A DNA stretch of 64,000 bases, from the IMG/VR virus record IMGVR_UViG_3300028920_000029, positions 109,363 through 173,362 of that record; one strand, 5' to 3'. This document shows positions 20,976 to 27,659 of this stretch, piece after piece. Both the position numbers and the translations under genes were made by a program. The first letter of the stretch is position 1. Each line of letters opens with the position of its first letter. The notes below the pieces were generated by a model. It was not told where the DNA came from. It worked only from the letters and a program-made list of their open reading frames with translations, and ran no database searches. This DNA is from a virus.

Positions 20976-21050
20976 TGGTGTCCCTTGATGGAATCAAACC
21001 ACCGTCTCAGCTTTAGGAAAGCCGTGTTCTATTCACTGTACTAAAGGGAC
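20976..21050 (-). tRNA. tRNA-Arg(CCT)
   Basis: Acceptor GTCCCTT/AAGGGAC, anticodon loop TTCCTAA, T loop TTTGATT, CCA encoded. Reads AGG. Confidence 0.9.
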
Positions 21051-21051
21051 A

Positions 21052-21127
21052 TGGTGCCCTGAGAAGGACTCGCACCCTCGACCTACGGAGTAGAAATCCG
21101 CTGCTCTGTCTCCTGAGCTACCAGGGC
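21052..21127 (-). tRNA. tRNA-Arg(TCT)
   Basis: Acceptor GCCCTGG/TCAGGGC, anticodon stem GCGGA/TCCGT, loop TTTCTAC, T loop TGCGAGT (G55), CCA encoded. Confidence 0.92.
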
Positions 21128-21132
21128 CTTAC

Positions 21133-21208
21133 TGGTTGCGGGACCACGGATCGAACGTGGACTATTCTGAGTCAGGGTCAGATGTTTTGCCTATTAAACT
21201 ATCCCGCA
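21133..21208 (-). tRNA. tRNA-Gln(CTG) with C33
   Basis: Acceptor TGCGGGA/TCCCGCA, anticodon stem TCTGA/TCAGA, loop CCCTGAC: the normally invariant U33 is C. T loop TTCGATC. CCA encoded. Confidence 0.88.
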
Positions 21209-21209
21209 A

Positions 21210-21755
21210 CTATATCTTCCATTTTTTACGTCTTTTAATAACAGCTTGACCACTACAATTTTTAATAGTAGCAATCTCTTCGTTAGTTTTTCCGTCTTTT
21301 ACTAAGGCCTCAAGTTCTCTTTTGTTCCATTCTATTTTTCCAGCTAATTTTCCTGCACACATTAAAGAACAAGTTTTTCTATATGCCATCTTTTCCTTGC
21401 CACATACTGGGCAAAAATCCTTTAATTCGTTTTTAGTAGAATCTGTTATAAGTTTATCATTAAATCTCAATGCTGTTTTTGGAATTATACTTATTAATCC
21501 ATGCACTTCGCTATGACAATTGCTACAAACCATAACACATTTTTCTACTTCTTTTTTAATTTTTATCCACTTCGTAGGATCTCTAAGCATAAAAGCAATT
21601 CCGCTTTCTTTATCTTTACTATTTAAATGATGGAACTCTAAAGCGTCTATATGTTTATTATACCCACAAATGCAACATTTTCCACCAAAACCTTCTACTA
21701 GTTTCTTTTTTGTATTCCGTCTCCAACGTTTTACAGCCTCAGATTTAGCACTCAT
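21210..21755 (-). CDS. HNH endonuclease
   Basis: 181 aa. The HNH core is CCICG ... LEFHHLNSKDKESGIAF ... CVMVCSNCHSEVH in the first 100 residues. A second zinc-like group (CPVCG ... CSLMCAG) and a C-terminal helix-turn-helix (TNEEIATIKNCSGQAV) probably bind DNA. It sits between tRNA-Asn and tRNA-Gln without breaking either. Likely a free-standing homing endonuclease using tRNA genes as its niche. Confidence 0.9.
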   Translation of the reverse strand: MSAKSEAVKRWRRNTKKKLVEGFGGKCCICGYNKHIDALEFHHLNSKDKESGIAFMLRDPTKWIKIKKEVEKCVMVCSNCHSEVHGLISIIPKTALRFNDKLITDSTKNELKDFCPVCGKEKMAYRKTCSLMCAGKLAGKIEWNKRELEALVKDGKTNEEIATIKNCSGQAVIKRRKKWKI

Positions 21756-21785
21756 AGTAAAACCTCCTTATAGTTTATTACTACA

Positions 21786-21815
21786 AGTATAACATAACAC
21801 GGTGTGTTAATGCAA
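21786..21815 (-). promoter_or_regulatory. Promoter for the second HNH gene
   Basis: TTGCAT, 18 bases, TATACT, about 30 bases before the HNH start. Lies just after tRNA-Asn. Confidence 0.6.
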
Positions 21816-21830
21816 CTTGTTACGTTATAT

Positions 21831-21905
21831 TGGCTCCAGCGGGTGGAGTCGAACCACCATTTTACTCCTTAACAGGGAGGCGCATTACCATTATGCTACA
21901 CTGGA
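21831..21905 (-). tRNA. tRNA-Asn(GTT)
   Basis: Acceptor TCCAGTG/CGCTGGA, discriminator G, anticodon loop CTGTTAA, T loop TTCGACT, CCA encoded. An intact Asn tRNA would make loss of the split Asn-like tRNA harmless. Confidence 0.92.
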
Positions 21906-21907
21906 AC

Positions 21908-21984
21908 TGGTGCCTCCGAAAGGATTTGAACCTTTGGCCAAAGCGTTATCAACACTCTGCTCTACCAAGCTGAGCTACAGAGGC
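21908..21984 (-). tRNA. tRNA-Ile(GAT)
   Basis: Acceptor GCCTCTG/CGGAGGC, anticodon loop TTGATAA, T loop TTCAAAT, CCA encoded. Confidence 0.93.
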
Positions 21985-21985
21985 A

Positions 21986-22061
21986 TGGTGGAGACGATCG
22001 GGAACGATCCGACAACCCCCTGATTGCAAATCAGGCGCTCTCCCAATTGAGCTACGTCCCC
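21986..22061 (-). tRNA. tRNA-Ala(TGC)
   Basis: Acceptor GGGGACG/CGTCTCC, anticodon stem CCTGA/TCAGG, loop TTTGCAA, CCA encoded. The first pair region lacks the typical G3-U70 at that exact place but has G3-T70 in GGGGACG/CGTCTCC, the alanine identity element. Confidence 0.92.
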
Positions 22062-22062
22062 A

Positions 22063-22138
22063 TGGTGGATACTTTTGGAGTCGAACCAAATTCTCTTGTT
22101 CTTCAGACAAGCGTGATGACCGCATTCACCAAATATCC
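22063..22138 (-). tRNA. tRNA-Phe(GAA)
   Basis: Acceptor GGATATT/AGTATCC, anticodon stem CTTGT/ACAAG, loop CTGAAGA, T loop TTCGACT, CCA encoded. Confidence 0.94.
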
Positions 22139-22139
22139 A

Positions 22140-22216
22140 TGGTGCTCTCCGAAGGACTCGAACCTCCGACCCTCTCATTATGAGTGAGACGCTCTAACCG
22201 ACTGAGCTAGAAGAGC
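22140..22216 (-). tRNA. tRNA-Met(CAT), elongator type
   Basis: Acceptor GCTCTTC/GGAGAGC fully paired, anticodon stem TCTCA/TGAGA, loop CTCATAA, T loop TTCGAGT, CCA. Resembles bacterial elongator Met; Ile(CAU) after lysidine modification is possible. Confidence 0.85.
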
Positions 22217-22223
22217 AATATTC

Positions 22224-22297
22224 TGGAGAGGCGAGTAAGATTTTAACTTACCTTATCTGGGTTGCAACCAGACGCCTAGACACTTGGCTATCGCCTC
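22224..22297 (-). tRNA. tRNA-Cys(GCA)
   Basis: Acceptor GAGGCGA/TCGCCTC, discriminator T, anticodon stem TCTGG/CCAGA, loop TTGCAAC, T loop TTAAAAT, CCA encoded. The U73 discriminator is typical of tRNA-Cys. Confidence 0.93.
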
Positions 22298-22308
22298 TCT
22301 TAATTCTC

Positions 22309-22383
22309 TGGTAGTCGGAGTGGGTACTGCCCCCACCTGGTCCTCTTTGTAAGAGAGGTGCATGACTAATCTGCCATCCGACT
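22309..22383 (-). tRNA. tRNA-Val(TAC), odd T loop
   Basis: Acceptor AGTCGGA/TCCGACT, anticodon stem CCTCT/AGAGG, loop CTTACAA. The T loop reads GGCAGTA instead of TTCRANY, so T54 and U55 are both missing. Confidence 0.85.
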
Positions 22384-22404
22384 TCTATTAAGATCTATAA
22401 ATCC

Positions 22405-22478
22405 TGGTTGCCTCAGAACGGGTCGAACGTTCGCTACCTGTGTCAAAAACAGGCGTGCTACCACTACACTACAAGGCA
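22405..22478 (-). tRNA. tRNA-Gln(TTG)
   Basis: Acceptor TGCCTTG/TGAGGCA, anticodon stem CCTGT/ACAGG, loop TTTTGAC, T loop TTCGACC, CCA encoded. Confidence 0.92.
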
Positions 22479-22482
22479 TTTT

Positions 22483-22556
22483 TGGAGAGGGCTAAGGGAC
22501 TCGAACCCTTTTTTTCAGTTTGGAAGACTGGAGTTAAACCTATTAACTAAGCCCTC
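22483..22556 (-). tRNA. tRNA-Gly(TCC)
   Basis: Acceptor GAGGGCT/AGCCCTC, discriminator T, anticodon stem CCAGT/ACTGA, loop CTTCCAA, T loop TTCGAGT, CCA encoded. Confidence 0.93.
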
Positions 22557-22558
22557 TC

Positions 22559-22629
22559 TGGTACCACGAACTGGAATTGCACCAATCCTCTGGGCGTATG
22601 AAACCCTGAGTCCATCTAATGGTCGTGGC
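22559..22629 (-). tRNA. tRNA with CAT anticodon, possibly Ile2
   Basis: Third CAT tRNA. Acceptor GCCACGA/TCGTGGT, anticodon loop TTCATAC, T loop TGCAATT (G55), unusually short D arm (about 71 bases in all). With an initiator and elongator Met already present, an AUA-reading Ile tRNA with lysidine is the likeliest role, but this is inference. Confidence 0.8.
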
Positions 22630-22637
22630 CTATATTT

Positions 22638-22713
22638 TGGAGCCCACGGAGGGACTTGCACCCCCAACCGTCGGTTTACAGGACCGCTGCTCTTCTATTA
22701 AAGCTACGCGGGC
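22638..22713 (-). tRNA. tRNA-Thr(TGT) with C33
   Basis: Acceptor GCCCGCG/CGTGGGC, discriminator T, anticodon loop CCTGTAA: position 33 is C instead of U. T loop TGCAAGT has G55. CCA encoded. Confidence 0.88.
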
Positions 22714-22723
22714 TCTTAATTTT

Positions 22724-22797
22724 TGGTGTGAGGCGGGGATTTGAACCCCTCTGGGAGAGCCACAATCTCCCGTGCTAACCATTACACTAGCCCCACC
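22724..22797 (-). tRNA. tRNA-His(GTG)
   Basis: Acceptor GTGGGGC/GCCTCAC with an extra 5' G at 22797 that could be the G-1 of tRNA-His. Anticodon stem GGAGA/TCTCC, loop TTGTGGC, T loop TTCAAAT. Position 73 is A, not the usual C. Confidence 0.88.
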
Positions 22798-22800
22798 ACT

Positions 22801-22875
22801 TGGCACCGCCGTAAGGAATCGAACCCTATCTTTCTGTTCTGGAGACAGATGTGCTAACCATTACACTACTGCGGC
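22801..22875 (-). tRNA. tRNA-Trp(CCA)
   Basis: Acceptor GCCGCAG/CGGCGGT with one mismatch, discriminator G, anticodon stem TCTGT/ACAGA, loop CTCCAGA, T loop TTCGATT, CCA encoded. Confidence 0.9.
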
Positions 22876-22878
22876 ATT

Positions 22879-22955
22879 TGGTGACGCATGTGGGACTCGA
22901 ACCCACAATCCTCAGACTGAAAATCTGATGGCTTAAACCATTTGCCTAATGCGCC
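22879..22955 (-). tRNA. tRNA-Glu(TTC)
   Basis: Acceptor GGCGCAT/ATGCGTC, anticodon stem TCAGA/TCTGA, loop TTTTCAG, T loop TTCGAGT, CCA encoded. Confidence 0.93.
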
Positions 22956-22987
22956 ACATCTCTTTAACTGTTAAGAACTATAAGTGC

Positions 22988-23064
22988 TGGTCTAGGTGGA
23001 AGGATTTGAACCTTCGACATCTTGCTTCCAAGGCAAGCAGGCTACCAGACTGCCCCACACCTAG
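22988..23064 (-). tRNA. tRNA-Pro(TGG)
   Basis: Acceptor CTAGGTG/CACCTAG, anticodon stem CTTGC/GCAAG, loop CTTGGAA, T loop TTCAAAT, CCA encoded. First tRNA of the array in transcription order, right after the terminator at 23070-23109. Confidence 0.94.
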
Positions 23065-23069
23065 TCGTT

Positions 23070-23109
23070 AAAATAAAAAAGGCCCGACGGATTTCTCCGC
23101 CAGGCCTTT
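23070..23109 (-). terminator. Strong intrinsic terminator
   Basis: On the minus strand AAAGGCCTGGCGGA pairs over 14 positions with TCCGTCGGGCCTTT around a GAAA tetraloop, followed by TTTATTTT. It ends the upstream structured-RNA unit before the tRNA array. Confidence 0.85.
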
Positions 23110-23349
23110 GTCTAGTACTACTCTAATTCGTCACATAGAGCTGCCTGGCAGACCTGGCGGTTTTTGTGTATCTATACATACCGCCGCCAACAGAATATAG
23201 GCATGCATAAATAACTGGCTATCGCCAAGCCATTCTGCTCTTCGCCTATTCTCTGTGGTCTGTGACAAACTCTTAAGCAACATGATTTATTTCTCCTAAT
23301 TTTGGTGCTATGTTGGACTAGCACCTTATGCTAACACAATCTTTATGAC
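23110..23349 (-). ncRNA. Structured RNA with own promoter and terminator
   Basis: About 240 bases between a TTGACA-N17-TATACT promoter and a strong terminator. Nested pairing: GTCACA/TGTGAC and GGTCTG/CAGACC close it; inside, a 12-bp helix (CAGAGAATAGGC/GCCTATATTCTG, one mismatch) carries the hairpin TGGCT-N7-AGCCA; a GGCGG/CCGCC hairpin follows; a GGTGCTA/TAGCACC hairpin is near the 5' end. It does not match tmRNA, 6S, 4.5S or 5S RNA by eye. An overlapping 50-codon ORF (23131-23283, MLLKSLSQTTENRR...) has an AGGAG site, so a small protein is the alternative or an addition. Confidence 0.65.
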
Positions 23350-23355
23350 AATACA

Positions 23356-23384
23356 AGTATACTCATGGTTTCGGTAAATGTCAA
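23356..23384 (-). promoter_or_regulatory. Promoter of the structured RNA
   Basis: TTGACA, 17 bases, TATACT, the best match to consensus in the window, reading left into the structured RNA and ending at the terminator at 23070-23109. Confidence 0.85.
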
Positions 23385-23397
23385 GTAAATTTGTAAA

Positions 23398-23745
23398 CTA
23401 AGTAATAAAAAATGTACAGTATAAAACGCCCACAAGAAGTATAATTCCCATAGCAGTAACAAACAAAATTTCTGAAATAATACTGCGCTTCTTAAACCTG
23501 GTACACCTCCCATTCTTATTAAGCTGTGCTTGGCCTGCTATCCTAACTTTTTTACATTGTGTACCATATGTTGGATCCCACACATCTTGCGGGTCAAAAC
23601 AATCGTCATGAGTACACACAATAGTATAGCCACTAATAACTATGCTAGAATTGGGTTCATTGGGATCAATAAACCTCTCTTCTACACTGGTGTACCCATT
23701 ATTTAGATATGTACAATCTTCACACTTTACCGTGCCTTTTTTCAT
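23398..23745 (-). CDS. Cys-rich protein with C-terminal membrane anchor
   Basis: 115 aa. Several cysteines in the first 85 residues (CEDC, CTHDDC, CKK, CTRF) suggest metal or disulfide bonding; residues about 90-112 form one membrane helix at the C terminus, a tail-anchor layout. Function unknown. Confidence 0.75.
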   Translation of the reverse strand: MKKGTVKCEDCTYLNNGYTSVEERFIDPNEPNSSIVISGYTIVCTHDDCFDPQDVWDPTYGTQCKKVRIAGQAQLNKNGRCTRFKKRSIISEILFVTAMGIILLVGVLYCTFFIT

Positions 23746-24208
23746 CTTTCCACCTCCTTTGAAATAGTTTCTTAATTTTTCTTATTCCGTATTTGATACC
23801 CCACCTAATACGTCTCAATAGCCCTATAACGCTAATCATTATATGACCATACCAAGGTACCAAACTTATAAAGTCGGCATCTGGTTGTCCAACAAGTACG
23901 TTTTTACGTTTAGGTTTATGAACTCTATACTTACTAACAAGCTCTAATAAATCTTCTTCCTCGATAACGCCGCTATTGTCACCTATAATATATACAACGC
24001 TATGTGTACTCGATGATTTACCAACGCCAGAAAGTGAGGTTGACGTAACTCTAAAAAAGTTGTGTACATTCAAATACGTGCAACTTTTATACTGGCGGGA
24101 GCTGCGAACAAACCAACGCCTAAATAACCCAACCAAAGTTACGGTGCAGTAACCTTTAGAGGCTTTCCAATCTAATACTGGATCCCACGCCAGCTTCTCG
24201 CTACTCAT
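23720..24208 (-). CDS. Family A paralogue outside the main operon
   Basis: 162 aa. N-terminal WDPVLDWKASKGYCTVTLVG aligns with the D-L-V-K-D-W-K start of family A; YRVHKPKRKNVLVGQPDADF matches the mid-motif and the VGQP of the 13927 member; a hydrophobic segment (FISLVPWYGHIMISVIGLL) and a very basic tail end the protein. It lies upstream of the tRNA array, apart from the other four copies and without a B partner. Function unknown. Confidence 0.7.
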   Translation of the reverse strand: MSSEKLAWDPVLDWKASKGYCTVTLVGLFRRWFVRSSRQYKSCTYLNVHNFFRVTSTSLSGVGKSSSTHSVVYIIGDNSGVIEEEDLLELVSKYRVHKPKRKNVLVGQPDADFISLVPWYGHIMISVIGLLRRIRWGIKYGIRKIKKLFQRRWKDEKRHGKV

Positions 24209-24630
24209 TTAGTATCTCCTTTAGTAGGGTAAGTTCTTTTTTCGGTATCTGGTTCTACAGATATATCGCCAACTCCTATATAAGCTTCCAAGTTCCTCTT
24301 GGGTTTAACTTTTGAATTAATGGTATCTATGTACGCATGCACTTTATCAGACATAGTTTTTGTAGTTATATCTTCTGGAAGCTCATCCTCAACAATCTTT
24401 TTGTCGTTTAGAATAACGGTGAATCCTCCAAGCATTCCAGGGGCCTTTGGGTTCGATGTAGGCATTACCGCAACAGGTTTATAAAACTTAAAATCCTTTT
24501 GTAACTGAATACCTAATGATCGAGCCAGTTCCATAGTAGTCGCTGCACGAGATAATACGTCCGATAAATCCTTCTTAGATAACTTCATGAACTCTTTCCA
24601 CTGTCTTGGTTCTATTCTATTCATCTTCAT
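24205..24630 (-). CDS. Unknown protein, 141 aa
   Basis: Starts MKMNRIEPRQWKEFMKLSK; the N terminus is helical and the middle looks strand-rich (GGFTVILNDKKIVE). Overlaps the phosphatase gene upstream by 14 bases. Function unknown. Confidence 0.7.
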   Translation of the reverse strand: MKMNRIEPRQWKEFMKLSKKDLSDVLSRAATTMELARSLGIQLQKDFKFYKPVAVMPTSNPKAPGMLGGFTVILNDKKIVEDELPEDITTKTMSDKVHAYIDTINSKVKPKRNLEAYIGVGDISVEPDTEKRTYPTKGDTK

Positions 24631-25054
24631 AGCTATCCTCCATACTAAGTCTTTTAAGTGTTGAATATACGTGTCTGTTATCTAACTGATACTCGTGCGG
24701 GAAATAACACTCATATTTTTCGGCTATGAACCTTGCTACCGCCGCAGACCTGCTAACTCCTCCTTCACAGTGTACCACTATATGCTCAATGTCCTTTGGA
24801 AGCATATCTATAAACTCTAGTATCTTACGTGCGTCATCCTCCGTAAAGTTTATATACTCATTCTCTTCTGCGCCGTCAAAGACCCAGGCACCTCTGACGC
24901 CATCCACGTCATGAAAAGCAAGCCTTAAAACATACTTCCATAACTTGTGTAGTGTTGGGGCGTCTCTTTTGGGGTCCCTAATGGAAATTAAAGCTACATG
25001 TTCATTAGGTACCACCTGTTCTATAACTGCCCTGGATACGAAGTCGACTTTCAT
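24617..25054 (-). CDS. Dual-specificity-type protein phosphatase
   Basis: 145 aa with the HCX5R signature VHCEGGVSRSAAVA near residue 97 and an upstream acidic stretch that could supply the general acid. Size fits a minimal dual-specificity or tyrosine phosphatase domain. It should remove phosphate from protein Ser/Thr/Tyr or another phospho-substrate. No kinase gene is visible nearby. Ribosome binding site AGGAGG. Confidence 0.85.
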   Translation of the reverse strand: MKVDFVSRAVIEQVVPNEHVALISIRDPKRDAPTLHKLWKYVLRLAFHDVDGVRGAWVFDGAEENEYINFTEDDARKILEFIDMLPKDIEHIVVHCEGGVSRSAAVARFIAEKYECYFPHEYQLDNRHVYSTLKRLSMEDSYEDE

Positions 25055-25070
25055 GTTTCCTCCTAATTAT

Positions 25071-25562
25071 CTATCTTCTCTTACCTAATATTCTGTATTT
25101 CCAAGATTTTAAATTACTAGCATTCACAAACACTTTAAAATCTTCTTCAAAGATCCAACCACCTGTAGTGGTTTCCCATCTAAAATTTGTGACTTGATAT
25201 GCTCTACATTCTTTATTATGTCCTACAATAAGAACTGAGTGAAATCCTGTTTTTGGGTGCCAAACACTTACTTCGCACGGAAGAAGTATTTTATACTTAC
25301 ACAGCATTTTACCATCTTTGTCCTGTGCATCAGGAAGATAATCTCCTTCCCAAATTGACTCAATACCTAACCTCTTGTGAGCCTTCTTAATACTTATCGC
25401 CGCTCCATTCCTGGCACATACAAGATCTACCATTTTTTCATAGCGCTTAGATTCAAGAGGTATAACCTTTCCCGTCAAATAGTAATAAGCATTTACCGCG
25501 CTTATTAACTGACAGTCAGAGTAATTTTGTTTGTTATGATACTTATACCAATCTCTAATCAC
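25071..25562 (-). CDS. Papain-like cysteine peptidase
   Basis: 163 aa, GTG start. Pattern NYSDCQLISAVNAYYYLTG holds a likely catalytic Cys near residue 18 preceded by a polar residue, GFHSVLIVGH holds the His near 108, and VTNFRW a possible third residue; the C terminus GGWIFEEDF is typical of C39-like or papain-like folds. Targets are unknown; it could act on a host protein or mature a small peptide. The next gene downstream encodes a phosphatase. Confidence 0.7.
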   Translation of the reverse strand: MIRDWYKYHNKQNYSDCQLISAVNAYYYLTGKVIPLESKRYEKMVDLVCARNGAAISIKKAHKRLGIESIWEGDYLPDAQDKDGKMLCKYKILLPCEVSVWHPKTGFHSVLIVGHNKECRAYQVTNFRWETTTGGWIFEEDFKVFVNASNLKSWKYRILGKRR

Positions 25563-25711
25563 ATGCCCTCCAGATATGCGCGTATATTAGCCAGCTTTTG
25601 TTGTTCGCTAACATCGCTGTTTAGTATGTTCTTTATTACTTCCTTAAGCCTTTCCTTACCTTCCTCTACTCCATTATCAAAACCATTTTGGTACTCAAAA
25701 CTACTATTCAT
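25559..25711 (-). CDS. Small unknown protein, 50 aa
   Basis: Starts MNSSFEYQNGFDNGVEEGKE behind GGAGGTAATAT. Helical, charged. Its stop overlaps the GTG start of the peptidase gene. Resembles the 70-aa protein at 13686-13898 in the YxxGxxxG segment. Confidence 0.65.
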   Translation of the reverse strand: MNSSFEYQNGFDNGVEEGKERLKEVIKNILNSDVSEQQKLANIRAYLEGM

Positions 25712-25714
25712 ATA

Positions 25715-25882
25715 TTACCTCCTCTTTATAACCTTTATTTCAAATTCCCCAGTAAAATCTTTACCGCAATTATTACACACCTCTTTAATTCTAAATTTAT
25801 TTTTTGTTCTTTTAAAGTCGTCTAAGTACAAATACTGATCTCTCTTACAAAATGGACATTTAACTAGAATTGTACTAGTCAT
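25715..25882 (-). CDS. Zinc-ribbon micro-protein, 55 aa
   Basis: Starts MTSTILVKCPFCKRDQYLY; CPFC and CNNC about 30 residues apart form a zinc ribbon. GTAGGAGGTAATAT upstream. Function unknown. Confidence 0.7.
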   Translation of the reverse strand: MTSTILVKCPFCKRDQYLYLDDFKRTKNKFRIKEVCNNCGKDFTGEFEIKVIKRR

Positions 25883-25892
25883 ATATTACCTC

Positions 25893-26381
25893 CTACTCTT
25901 TAAGTAGCTCATCCCCAGTCTTATTAAGACTTGGGTCATCTATATTGTACCAAGTCTTACCTCCGTCCTTAGAGAAGAAACTTGGGTCTCTTTTGTTTTG
26001 CCACAGGGTTTTGGCGTTTTTACCACACATATCTGTGATGTCCATCCACTCATCTGGATTAGAAGAAATAGGTGTTAAAGTTTTATACTTAAGCAGTTTG
26101 TTTAGTATATCTATGGTAAGACTTGCCGAGAAACCGCTATGACCTTGCGTAGAAAAAACCTTAACCATGTCTAATATACTTTTACCAAGTGCTCCGTTAT
26201 AATCTGAGCCTTTGTCAAACATGCCAGCTCTCCGAAGTTCTTTTTCCGCATGACTAACTAAGTTGCTTTTTCTAAACCGTTCCTTAAAGTTAAAAAAATT
26301 TACTATCCTTGTCCACCAAGATATATACCAAAACAGTTTAGGTGTTGCTACGGGCTCAAGATCTTTCTCATCACTCGACAT
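25893..26381 (-). CDS. Conserved phage protein of unknown function
   Basis: 162 aa. The central segment AEKELRRAGMFDKGSDYNGALGKSILDMVKVFSTQGHSGFSAS is a pattern I know from many phage genomes, always without a function. A basic, hydrophobic N-terminal stretch (LFWYISWWTRIVNFF) is unusual for the family and may attach it to membrane. Confidence 0.75.
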   Translation of the reverse strand: MSSDEKDLEPVATPKLFWYISWWTRIVNFFNFKERFRKSNLVSHAEKELRRAGMFDKGSDYNGALGKSILDMVKVFSTQGHSGFSASLTIDILNKLLKYKTLTPISSNPDEWMDITDMCGKNAKTLWQNKRDPSFFSKDGGKTWYNIDDPSLNKTGDELLKE

Positions 26382-26526
26382 TTTGTCTTCCTTTCCCTAA
26401 CGGATATGGACTCTTGTACATCTCCTGCCGTTTACGAGCCTGATCCTTCTTTTTTTCTTCTCTGTGTTTTGGGCACAGCGCCTTTCTGTATCCTGCATCC
26501 ACCCCACAAACATAACATTTACCCAT
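26371..26526 (-). CDS. Small zinc-finger protein, 51 aa
   Basis: Starts MGKCYVCGVDAGYRKALCPK; CYVC and CPKH form a CxxC...CxxH site, followed by a basic helix. AAGGAGATACTA upstream. Possibly nucleic-acid binding. Confidence 0.65.
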   Translation of the reverse strand: MGKCYVCGVDAGYRKALCPKHREEKKKDQARKRQEMYKSPYPLGKGRQNVE

Positions 26527-26542
26527 TAGTATCTCCTTTCTA

Positions 26543-26749
26543 CTACATTTCTCTATAAAACAATATAATGAGTTTTATGTTTTTGTTTGGGAACACCTTT
26601 TTATACTCGGCAATAATAGCGTCCGATACCTTTATTAACTTATCGTACGAGTCTAGTTTGTCCTCCGAATCAAAAACGCTGTTCCCAAACATTTGTCCTT
26701 TTCCTTCAACATCATAAGCGTAACTTACAAAATACTTAGTAGGTTCCAT
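26543..26749 (-). CDS. Unknown protein, 68 aa
   Basis: Start at 26749 (MEPTKYFVSYAYDVEGKGQM), because AGTAGG would be too close to the earlier GTG. Strand at the start, helix after, resembling small phage proteins of unknown function. Confidence 0.7.
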   Translation of the reverse strand: MEPTKYFVSYAYDVEGKGQMFGNSVFDSEDKLDSYDKLIKVSDAIIAEYKKVFPNKNIKLIILFYREM

Positions 26750-26758
26750 GGTTACCAC

Positions 26759-27112
26759 CTACTTACCCTTTTCTTCTTCACACAGAAGTAGCTGTAACTG
26801 AGCTTCAAGCTTGGCTATCTTTTCTCTGTCAATGTTTCTCTGGTGAATAAGGTAGTTTATGTTTTTAGTATTCTTATCTATTACCGTAAGCAACTCAAGA
26901 TACTTTGTGGTTAACACTTCTCCCATTTCAACAACAGATTCTTTGGATGACATAAATATTTCGCCAACTTCATCCAACGACTCTATAATGGTTCCTTTGT
27001 CTCTTGCGTAAGATATACCACATAACACCGCTGTACTAAAACATACAATTATCGCTATTAGCAACAGTGCCTGTGCTAAATCTAGTGAGTCCTTAACTGA
27101 AAGTTTACTCAT
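26759..27112 (-). CDS. Membrane-anchored coiled-coil protein, 117 aa
   Basis: One membrane helix at residues about 13-35 after a short cytoplasmic N terminus, then a long helix with coiled-coil character (DKNTKNINYLIHQRNIDREKI). Bitopic layout as in an i-spanin or a membrane-tethered scaffold; no lysis genes are adjacent, so this stays open. Confidence 0.7.
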   Translation of the reverse strand: MSKLSVKDSLDLAQALLLIAIIVCFSTAVLCGISYARDKGTIIESLDEVGEIFMSSKESVVEMGEVLTTKYLELLTVIDKNTKNINYLIHQRNIDREKIAKLEAQLQLLLCEEEKGK

Positions 27113-27114
27113 AG

Positions 27115-27657
27115 TTATACCTCCTTTCCGTCAATAGTATTATCGGTACTCAAAACTCCAATAGGCTCAGATGCGGAAGTAGTCAGAGTACATGTATCAT
27201 CGGTGTACACCATATTGTACGAGTCGTCTTTGCTAGGAAAGTAGTGTGTAAACTCAAAAGATATTGTGCTAATGGTTGGATCTAGCAGCGCCGTCTCTAG
27301 CGACTTACTTAACTGATCCTTCAGCGGAACGTTAGAATGATCTCCGCGTTGAATCGTGATAGATGTTTCCCCTATCAGTATTATTGATCTAAAAGTATTT
27401 ATATCTATGGAGTTAAACATCCCTAAAACTTTTTTACACATTTCTAGCTTTGTTGTTGTACAAAAATCTTTTACTAGGAAAAAAGACATCCTAACATTAA
27501 TACTGTGTTTTTCTGAAATTACTGCTAAACTAGGTACTGCCCCGTTAGATCCACTTTGTACAAATATGTCCTTAAATTGGTTACATAGTTGCCTTTCTAG
27601 CCGTTCCGCGTCAGAACTTTTGTAACTTATTCCGTATACCTCAGTCATAGTTGCCAT
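27115..27657 (-). CDS. Unknown protein, 180 aa
   Basis: Starts MATMTEVYGISYKSSDAERL with GGAGGTGTAGAT upstream. Alternating strands and helices; no membrane segment. Function unknown. Confidence 0.7.
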   Translation of the reverse strand: MATMTEVYGISYKSSDAERLERQLCNQFKDIFVQSGSNGAVPSLAVISEKHSINVRMSFFLVKDFCTTTKLEMCKKVLGMFNSIDINTFRSIILIGETSITIQRGDHSNVPLKDQLSKSLETALLDPTISTISFEFTHYFPSKDDSYNMVYTDDTCTLTTSASEPIGVLSTDNTIDGKEV

Positions 27658-27659
27658 AT

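Noticed and set aside
23131-23283. 50-codon ORF MLLKSLSQTTENRR as a separate gene
   Set aside because: It has an AGGAG site but lies wholly within long nested helices between promoter and terminator; the RNA explanation is better. Mentioned as an alternative in the RNA entry.
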